Assembly: GCA_018398765.1 (NCBI GenBank)
Contig: JAHBMJ010005804.1
Location: 20,210 to 65,327 of the forward strand
Reading direction: 5' to 3'
DNA from: Chromera velia
Lineage: Eukaryota > Sar > Chromeraceae
DNA length: 45,118 nucleotides
Shown: piece by piece, positions 9,967 through 19,300 of the stretch
How positions within the stretch are numbered: position 1 is the stretch's first letter
How the letters are laid out: every line of letters begins with the position of its first letter
Notes under the pieces: model-generated
What the model saw: only the letters and a program-made list of their open reading frames with translations
Database searches by the model: none
What the model was told of the DNA's origin: nothing
Position numbers and translations under genes: made by a program

Positions 9967-11397
9967 GCCTATTGCATGAATCAAACAAGGTGAAACAATT
10001 AATATATTATATATCTATCTGATGAGTCAATGATGAGACGTCATAAGTATCACAGTCTGTGTCTAGCCTGAGCTCTGTCCGGATCATATTTTAAAACTTT
10101 TTTTTTGTTTCTATTATTCTTAAACGTACATCACTTATTTTTTTTTTTTAGATCATACAAATTCTATGTTTTATTCTATTTTAAGAGTTTTAGATTCTTC
10201 TTCATAGCATACCATAATACAGCATTGATGTTCATACGTACATTCTTTCATTTACAGAAAATATTTTAAAATAGATTGTAGAACAGATTAGAGACGGCAT
10301 TAACCAGTATTCAAACCAGCTTACAAAGAAGATATTGCACAAGATGTTATATATAGTTTGACAATAAAATATAAATGTTATACAATTATCGAGCATTCGT
10401 AAACTAATTGAAAGCCGGTTTTTGAGATGGTTTGCCGGCTTTAACCAACTGAAATCCAATTAAATCAATTAATACAATAAGAACATACTTGATAAACCCT
10501 TTTAAAAAGTTTTTTTTCTTTTTTGAAACAAAAACCTCCCTGAAGCTAAGTATCACTTGAAAAAATATAATTAAGATCATCTCTATCTGCGGCATCTTTT
10601 TTCAAGAGACCGTCTACGCCTGCGGCGTAGATGGTCAAAACATCGTCCAGATATGCGGCTTTGGCTTTCAAGACACCATAAATGATCCGCGCCTGCGGTG
10701 CGGACTTTTTAAGCTTATCCAAAAATGCGGTCTGAACTTTTAAGTGGTAGTTAGGTTCAGGGAGGTCGAAACAAATTTGGAAGAGTGAGTTGACTGAGTT
10801 TGTAGTAGTTTGTAGGATTCAGTAGGAAGTTGTAGTAAGTTGTTTTTCACAGTATTTCACAGCATGTTTGATGTGAGATAAGAAGCAACATAGGACCTCC
10901 CTGACAGTGTGAGCACTGGTCCCGAATCACGTGGTATTCCGAGATCCGAAGAAAAGATCAGATCTTTTTCGAAAAGGGTGGTGCCGATCGACACACACCT
11001 CGGCTATGTACGCGGTTTTGTGGCTCGCGACGCACCCAAAAGTGTTGCTCTGTTGCATGCAATCTGTTGCACGGATATATAATGGATATATATTTCGATT
11101 TCGCATACAAACATGCATGTATAGCTGTACGTAGTTTCCGTGCATGCATGAATGTACAATGCAGAGTCTTCGTTGTACACAGACTTAGTGCTTTTACTGA
11201 ATGACACGCAAAGTCGCTTTCGCAGCAGTGAGTCGAGGTTCCTCAAGGTGCTTTTGGTGGGTACAGACAATTAAGCAACACGAGAACACCACCGGCTTCG
11301 TCTTTATCTGGAACCGTCAACAACAGTTCTTAGCTAGCGTGAGCTCTTTTCAGTCCCCGTGTTTGATCGAGACAGTCGAGGTCCAGATCTCAGCCAA
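9967..11397. other. AT-rich intergenic region
   Basis: AT-rich, with poly-T tracts at 10099-10106 and 10139-10149 and a block of TGCGG-containing hairpin repeats at about 10587-10740. From 10900 to 11397 the composition becomes mixed and holds two TGCATGCA palindromes (11054-11061 and 11141-11148), a likely upstream region for the gene starting at 11398. A frame opening at 11201 runs to 11401 but resembles nothing known. Confidence 0.5.
10587..10740. repeat. Cluster of TGCGG-centred hairpins and degenerate repeats
   Basis: Units of roughly 40-50 bases each contain TGCGG followed by a T-rich stretch (TGCGGCATCTTTT, TGCGGCTTTGGCTTTC, TGCGGACTTTTTAAG, TGCGGTCTGAACTTTT). Two units form short hairpins around the shared core GCCTGCGG: CTACGCC-TGC-GGCGTAG, and CCGCGCC-TGC-GGTGCGG with one wobble. 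It could be a remnant of a tandem repeat or a small mobile element. Confidence 0.45.
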
Positions 11398-14300
11398 ATG
11401 AGCTCGCGAAAGGCTGGAGAAATGAGGATTAAGCCCTCCTCTAAGAGATATGTGTCCCCCTCCCAAGCCCCCAAACTAGATGCATTTGCGCGTCGACATG
11501 CAACAAAGAAAGGGAAAGCAGAGCGGCTAGATGCTGTTATTCATCGGACAGGGGTGGTTGATCTTCGGTATGCAGGTGCCCACAAAGATCTCTCCGACTG
11601 GGCAAAAGCCGGCAGCACCAAGGGGACGAGGCCCCCCTTCCGGAATCGCGTCTGGTCCGCAGAGGAAGGAAGGCTGACCGCAGAGCACCAGAGCAGGTTG
11701 ATTGCAAAACAACGCAACACGCAGCGAAGTGCGGACAAGTCACAAGAAGCCAAAGCAAAACGAGCTGATGCTTCCCCTCTACTTCCAGAGTTCCGTGACA
11801 CAGAGGAGGAAAGGCAGAGAAGGAAGGCATTCGGGTCCCGTCCCATGACAGTGAGAGAGGAACGCCAAGAAGTGGAGAACAGAGACCTTGCGTATAGAAA
11901 AGGGCGGCAAAAGGAACGGAAAGAGCTGGACGATCCAGCGTTTGATCATGCTGCACGACAGGCGCAGATGAGATCCGTTTTTCTTCATGGAGTCAATGAG
12001 ACGGGCAAAAAGAAAGGTTGGTGAGGAGTGCAAGACACACATACGTCCATACAGATTTGGGCGGTGGGCCCGGTGGGGTCTGCCTTTCTCATACACACAT
12101 CTGCATGTCTCTTTTCTGTTTGTTTGTTCAAATGTAGGCTTTTCAAAGAATGGCTTGTCTGCCGTCGATGCACATTTTTCCGTCTACCCGCAAGTTCCTC
12201 TGTCTGACCTCTTTCGCGTGTATGCCTTTTGTCTTTCTATTTCTTCTAGTTTCGGGTTTCCTTCCTTTTCTTTTTTTCAGCGCCACTTAATCGAAAAGCA
12301 ATGAGTCAGCCTCTTTCAACCCAAAACCAACAAAACCAAGCGCGTCGAAGCACTGCCGTGTTTCAGATTTCCCCCTGATCCATCCATGACCCTGCAGCGT
12401 TCATCGATGACCCCCGAGGGAGCCTCGAGGTTCCGTCTGACGATTTTGAAATGCTCCGAACAATCAGAGTCCTCAGAGAGCAGAAAAAGAAGTTGAGAGT
12501 TCAGAAGAAGGCAGCAGAGACGGAGGCGGTCAGGTTGGAGGGGGAGGTGCAGTTCAAAAGAGTGCAGGACCGTTCTCATGTGTATGGGAGGGAATTTGAG
12601 GAGGTCTGCTGGACGAAGGTAAAAGACCCGCTTGACCCCCAAACCCAAAGCCAAGCAGAGAAGAGCAAAGACGACAACCCCCCTCCAACACTTAGTGGAC
12701 AGGCCCGCTGGGTCCTTCGTAGAACTAGTGTCGGAGAGGGGAAAGAAAAGGGGGGAAAGCCAACCCCTGCCTCTGCCTCTGCCACCACAGCGTCTGTCTC
12801 TCTTGATTTGCGGAGACAGACCCTCCGTCTCCTCGGGGAAGCGTCTCAGACTGACGCATGTCAAGGATCCCTGTCGCAGTGCAGAGCTGAGATGGCTGCA
12901 GTGTCAACAATGGAGCTCCCCTCTCAGCTCATGCAGGTGTTGTCCAAGAGAGACATATCCTTCTACAAATGGATCAATACAGGCAGAGAGGAGAGCAGTC
13001 TAGGCCGACAGAAACGCCGCGTTCTTCCCAGGGACCTCCGTAAAGTTGCCGGGGTAAAGAGAAGGCAGCTGCGAAGAGTCATGCGGCTTGAAAGGAAAAT
13101 GGAGGATTTGTACTCAAAGAATATGCAGGAGGCAGGAAATGAATTTTCGAATCGACTGCGCAGACTTGACACAAAATGGAAACCCTCCGGATTGGGGTTG
13201 GGGGGTCCCAAAAGCAAGCCCAGATTGTTTGATTTCAACCGTTGCCGAACCCCTGACAATGCAGAAACGGAAATTTTGCATCTCCAGCAAAAGGCATACG
13301 GGCTTGAGGAAGCTGCAGTGCGAGAGAAAGAGGGCGAAGCAGTAGCAAGAGAGGGGAGCACGCGACTCTGGAGATTCCTTTCGGACCTCTCACCAATGCC
13401 CGAGGCAAGAAAGGTGCTTGTTGACAGATCGGGGCCCCGAGATACCTTCACCCTTCTCAGTGTGCCCACTTTGACCTCTAGAGTCGAGCAGAGTGCTCAC
13501 GGGTTTGTCGAGAGAGGATGCCTCGCTCGTCGGTTGAGGGCATTTTCTCTGACTCTAGAGGTGTCACACCAGGCAGGCAGAGACCTCGCGTCCCTGGGAA
13601 AGGAGGATTGTGAGAATGTAGCAGAGTGTGTTTCTGTAGACGGAGGAGGGAGGGGAAGCAGTTGGAGAAGGAGACGGATCGAGGCCTTCGTTCAGAAATT
13701 GAGCGACTCAGGTTTCACTTTGTCTTCCTCAGATACATTTTGGCTCCACCGTTCCTTAGGGGGAAATTCTGCAGGCAGTCCCCAGGCAGACTCCTCCTCC
13801 TCTGGTGGGGTGAGAGACTGCGATTATGAATTTCAAGGAGAGGGTTTGAGGCCCTTGAAAGGAGGCTGTCGGTTGAAGGGGGGTCGAAGAAGACGTTTGG
13901 ACCACGGGGAAATCAGCAGCAGCACACCCGAGTCGGACAATTTGTATTGGAAGCGATCTGATAGTGAATATGAAGGGGAAGGGGAGGGAAAGGGGAGAGA
14001 GAGGGAAGAGAGTTTCCGAGCTGATCTAGAGGCTTTCATCGCTTCCCACTCAGATGGCGTCCCAAGAGACGGCCTCTGTCGCCTGTCTACGCTCCAGAAG
14101 GGGCGTATCGCTTTGCAGAGAATGGAAAGAGAGAGAGTGCCTGTGCTGCGTCTTGTCTCAGCTGGCTTGTCTGAAGTTCGGGCAGTCGTTGAGAGGAGGC
14201 GTGCAAGTGCCAAAATGGTTGCATCTTGGCAGCCTCTAGGAGATAGACTGATGGGTGTTGAGGACGTGGCTGCCTCCATAGGGCCCTATCTGGGTATGAC

Positions 14301-15375
14301 TGACACCGACTTGACTGCAGGGTCGGTGATGGCTGCAGTGCAAGCGGCACGCAAGGAGAAGGGGGAGACAGTAACTCAATTGGAACAAGAATTGTTGCAG
14401 TTAGAAAGTGAGTTTGACAGTGCGGCTGCGATTCTTGCTTCCCTTCGTGCGCGAAAGGACGAGGCAGACAGCGCGACCAGAGAGCTTCAAATATTGAAAG
14501 AGACTGCAGAAGGGGTAAAGGAAAGCCTTGGAAAGATGTTTGACGAGACGGTAGAGAAATTGAAGTCTCGAACAGCGGACATGACTGCAGAGAAGGAATT
14601 GAGATGGCGTTTGATGGAAATGGATGGCTTTGCAAAGGAAGTAGAGGAAAAAGAGGCGGAAATACAGCAGAAGCAAAAACAGGCCGTTGCAACATTAGAA
14701 CGACAGTGGGTAAAATTCCGATCCCATAGAGAGAAGAGAGCGAGTCAGGCGCGTGACGCTGCCGCTCTACGCATCCAGCTCCGTTGGCGTATTTCCAGAA
14801 GGGAACGCCGCGCTCGTTTGATTCAACGCAACTGGCGGCGTAAGAAGGGGACAGACAGAGAGGTACAGGAGGCTATGAAGAAGGCGGCAGGATTTGCCCA
14901 TGTCCCACTGCGCCCCAACGCGAACAAACTGATTCCCGATCCTGTCCTCCCTATGCCGGAGTTTTTTGTTGAATACCGGCATGTAAAGGGACAAACACAA
15001 GCTGCAGTAAAGGTGCAAAGCCGATTCAGGGGCAGAAAGGCGCAGTCTGCCTTTCATCATGCACGGACCGCGGCAGTGAAAATCCAACGTTCCTTCCGTG
15101 CGCACAAGTGGCAACACTTCTGCAACATTAGGAAATTCGGGCCGGGTTTCCGTTCACCCCCCTCGCGGGAGATGGAAGAGGGTTATAGAGGGTCGAAGGT
15201 TTCTCCTCCGTACAGAAAGGATGACGGTTCAACGCACAGGCCGCAAAAGGGTGGGCAGGAAAGAGGCCCCGCATGGGAGGAGACTTCTGTCCCAGCAGTC
15301 CGAATCGCAGGGGGAGAGGGGGACGGTGCGTGGGTCCGTGACTGGCTGCATGGAATGTTTCCGCGCTTGCAATGA
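11398..15375 (+). CDS. IQ-motif coiled-coil protein (probable three-exon gene)
   Basis: My preferred model joins exons 11398-12016, 12281-12343 and 12398-15375 (1,219 residues, phases consistent). The first intron has a strong T-rich tract ending in CAG at 12278-12280. The second, 54 bases, removes an in-frame TGA at 12376 but needs a weak GTCGAA donor. Alternatively 11398-12024 is a separate small gene and a second gene starts at ATG 12451. The N-terminal part is Arg/Lys/Glu-rich and unrecognised. The C-terminal third has a coiled coil (about 14335-14760) followed by IQ calmodulin-binding motifs: AALRIQLRWRISRRERR, an adjacent LIQRNWRRK, then AAVKVQSRFRGRKAQ and AAVKIQRSFRAHK. The coiled-coil-then-IQ layout recalls axonemal or cytoskeletal IQ proteins (dynein regulatory complex IQCG/IQCD types), but I cannot assign an orthologue. 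TGA stop; convergent with the metacaspase-like gene. Confidence 0.7.
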
Positions 15376-16392
15376 TCGGAGAAGAAAACTAAACAGTTGG
15401 CTACTCTTTACGCGGCTAGTATCTTCAATTATGTCCTAAACTTAATTTTAAATAACGCACTACTTACCCTCTAGGTTACTCTAGTACTTAACGTGCTGTT
15501 GCTATGGTATTACTCACTAATTTCCATTAAGTTAAAAATTTTTAGTACGTATTTGAGTATTCAGTTGCTTTGTGAATGCTAGTGTGAGTGCCATTTATGT
15601 GTTAGTTTGTTATGCGTGTCATAGTAAGACAAATATTCAAATATGTAACTTTTGAAGTAAAATCATTATAATAGATATTGTACAAATATTATGATGATTA
15701 TAATAGTTTAAGACAATTAGTGATACTAATTCACTAGAATTCACTAAGTAAAAATTTATCCGTTCAACTTCAAATTTATGCTAAAGTTTATGAAATTTTA
15801 TTCGTTAAACACTAATAAACAGTAACTTCTAAAGTAATTAAGCTGAGACTGACTCGGAGTAACTTTAACTGTTTTATATGTTTGAACATATCTTTTTAGT
15901 CCAGGTAATAGTCCCGTTGGTAGGGCCGTTCTAGAGGGCTGTTACTAGTAGCAAATTGCATAGTATAAAAGAGATTTCATTCTATAGATTTTACTCTGCA
16001 TTTTATTAGATATCTAATAGTACAAAAGATATTTTGCACGCTCAATTCGTATGGTAATGATCGATGAAAAGACTCAGGCTGTGTGAAGATGCGCGTCACT
16101 GCTGCATATTGCACAACAGAACTTGAATGGACGAAGTTAGGGTCCCGCTGTTGGACATCGGTTTGCAATAGTGCACATACATTATCACTGGCATCTTCCA
16201 AGTTCACCGGAGTTTGACCGAGGTCTGGAAGAACTCTGTGTCAAAGCCATCCAACAAAGCTGCACGGCCGAATCGAATCCGGGCCGAAATAGATCTTCGG
16301 GTCATTATTGCCTGTAGCGTTGCTGTGTGAATGCCAGCCTACAGCCTAAACAGTCTACCGTCATCCCGGCGATTCAATTGATTTTGTGATCA
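15376..16392. other. AT-rich spacer between convergent genes
   Basis: Very AT-rich to about 16000, then mixed. It lies between the 3' ends of the IQ gene and the metacaspase-like gene and presumably carries both 3' UTRs and polyadenylation signals. I see no repeat or RNA gene. The short minus-strand frames here have no recognisable features. Confidence 0.5.
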
Positions 16393-19300
16393 TCAAAACT
16401 CGATCGACTTGTTGATGACCACCGATCGCCTCTTGAGCACCCCGGAGGGGGGAGGCTCCGGTCTCCTCGGGCCTGGAGGGGAGTCGTGAATCGCGGGTTT
16501 GGCTGCTGAGGCACTGGGCAGTGCCCCTCCTGATGCAGGCGTGCTTCCTGGGGACTCATCTGGAGGTGCAGGGGGGGGCGGGGTCGGTTCAGCACTTGCC
16601 AGACTCGCAAAGGCATTGGAATCAAAGGCGATGGCTGACTTTCGACCGCGTCCAACGGGCATCGAGGGCTTGTCGGAACTGCCGGCGTCGGATACAGGTG
16701 CAGTCGGAAGAGCGAGTGAAATAGAGGCAGGTCTGGAGGTTGGCGGGCTTGAGTCTTGGGAATCTGCAGGTGACTTGGGGGACGCTGCTGCTCTGCTGAC
16801 TGAAGGAAGAAGTGAGTCGTCGCGGGCAGCTGTGGTGCCTCTGACGAGGGGTGTGGGCTCATCCAGGTCGAAAGAGGGCATGGGGGCGTTGATGCTGGAG
16901 GCGCCGGATGCTTTGGGTGTCCCCAGATTGAATGCGTGTGCGAGGCTGACAGGGGGTCTCTTCTCTTTTTCTTCTTGAATGTCTGGGAGGCCTCCGAAAG
17001 AGACCCCGCCAGTACGGGCAGTTGCGGGTGTTGCGTCCCCACTTGTGTATTTGTCGTTGACTGGAGGAGAAGGGGTGTCCTCGTAGAGTGCAAAGGAGAT
17101 CGTGGGAACGGCTTTTGAGGGCTTTTCCTTCTCCTTCTCCGCAGCCTTCAAACCTCCAATGGAGACGGACTTGGTCGAGGGCTTGTGGAGGCTCTCAGAG
17201 GGGGTGTCGAAGGCTGCTGCCCGTTGGAAGTTGGAGGGCTCGTAGGCGAACTGTTGGGAGGTCCCCCCAAATCCCCCTGCAGAGGAGAGATGTGGAACGT
17301 CCTTTGCAGTTAGAGACGCAGGGACGGTGTAGTTTCCCCAGGAGGTCACGGACTGCGGGGTTTCTTGGTAGGACGAGGGGGTCTGTCTGTCTTCTTTCTT
17401 GCTCTCCTCGTTTTGTGCTGCCAAGAACTTTGCGGGGGCGAGGGACTGTCTTCGGCCTGCAGCTGCTCTGCCTGCCATTTCTTTCGGAGACATTCTGGCT
17501 GGTTCCTTCGGCGGTTGAAATTGAATTGCGCCTCCCTGTGGGTGCTCTTGTGTCTTTGTGGGTGAGTCGAAGGAGTCCGGAAGGTCCAGATCTGCAGGGT
17601 GAACTGGGTGGGCCTTTTGTTCTGATGGCTGTTGCTGTTGGGGCATGTGGACAGAGGACCCAAGGCCCTTGTTGGCTGTTGGTAGTGAGATGGAAACCGA
17701 ATTTCGGGGACTCTGGTGCGGTCTGCCACCGGCTAAGTCGACTGACGGCTGCACTGTTTGCATTCCTGGGGCAGGAGTGTCGGTGGCAGGCATCGATAAG
17801 GCGGCTACTTGTTGGTCCTTCGCGATCGTGGAAGAGGAGACAGACGCGAAAGAGTCTGTGTGAGAGAGCGTACCCCAGGGAGGTTCCCAGTGGGAGAACT
17901 CGTTGGCACCAGGTGGGGGGGCATAGGGGGCAGTCGGGAGGTTGTCACTGATCTGTCTGTGTTCTTCTTCCGGTGGCTCTTCTCCATTCAGCCAGGACAT
18001 GAGGGACTGCCCGACGCTGTAGAAAGCCCGTTCAACAACGTTGGCTGCAAGCGATCAGAAGGGTCAGAGGGGAGAAGCAAAGTCATAGAGAAAAAACAAA
18101 GCTGGAGGTTGAGAGGCAGAAACAGGAAGGGGAGGGCGAATCGGACTCCATATATTTGTGAAGAAAAAACTTATGCAGTAATTTGACCGCGCCTGTTTTG
18201 ACGATTGGTCCTTTCGGCATCCGCTCTTCCTCCCATATGTCATTTCTTCCTTTTTGTTCTCTTTTTGTTCATTCCTCTCTCGCTCGCTCCTTTTTTTTCT
18301 TTGCTCCTTCCTTCGACGGATGGACGGACGGACGTTTGTTGAGGATCTGGTTGTACTTTGCTCTCGGGGGGTTCCGCACCCTCTGTCCTGTCCTGTTCAC
18401 GGGCTTTCTCTTGCCTGGCCCTGGAGTGGGGTGGGTGTTCGAGAAGATCGTGTCGAGACCAAAGAGGACTTGGGTCGGGTCAAACACCTGGCTGCTCATG
18501 AAGTTCACCTGCAAGCGTGCATCAAGAAGCAAGCAAACTTTTACTCTCTCTGTTTGGTTTATCTTTTTTGTATCCCTCAATATCGCCGCCGCTGTCACAG
18601 AGCATGATAAAAAACAGAGAGAAACCTCTCTTTTGCTAGAAGGTGAAAAATTCATGCTTCTTGTAGATACCATCAATCCAATATTCCTTCTGAGTCAAAA
18701 ACAAGCTTAAGAAGTACTGAAAGTCAAACGACAGAAGGCATAGAATAGAAGCCCAACCAACCTCATCTTCGAAGATTCGCTTCTCTTTTAATTTCCGCGC
18801 CCGATTACTCACACGCACATGTAGACACACAGAGATATCCCCACACCAACCCAGCCCCCCCCTACCTTCTGGGGCATGTTGCTTTTTCTGAGAAAATCTT
18901 CGAGCCTGATCAGGAGCATCTGGATGGTCATGTCCTCTCCTTTGGGAATGCGGCGGCGCGCAAACAGGTACTCGAAGGCGGACAGGAGACCGGCTGTATC
19001 GCAAGCAGGTTTCAAGTGGGAAGGAAGCAGCGCAAACGTCAAAAAGAAAGCAACTGAGAGGCTTCGTTCAAGCAAATAGTGGGAGCAGCAACAGCAGCAG
19101 GAGATGGCCCCTCTGACGTCATGCGCTACTCGACAAAGACAACAAAAAAAGGAAGGAGAAAAGAGAACATGAAATTGGCGGACTGACGAAGCTCCCACGG
19201 CCGGACATTCACTTCACATGAAAGACCCCACGCATGCTGTCCTCAAGAGCCAAAAAATGAATCAGACAAGAGCAAGCGAGTGAGACAAAAATAGGAAGGA

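Noticed and set aside
14087-14695. 202-codon minus-strand open frame
   Set aside because: Antisense shadow of the IQ-protein coiled coil (Gln/Leu/Pro-rich).
17088-17951. 287-codon plus-strand open frame
   Set aside because: It is antisense to exon 10 of the metacaspase-like gene. The Arg/Gly/Ser-rich composition is what complementing a Pro/Ser-rich frame gives.
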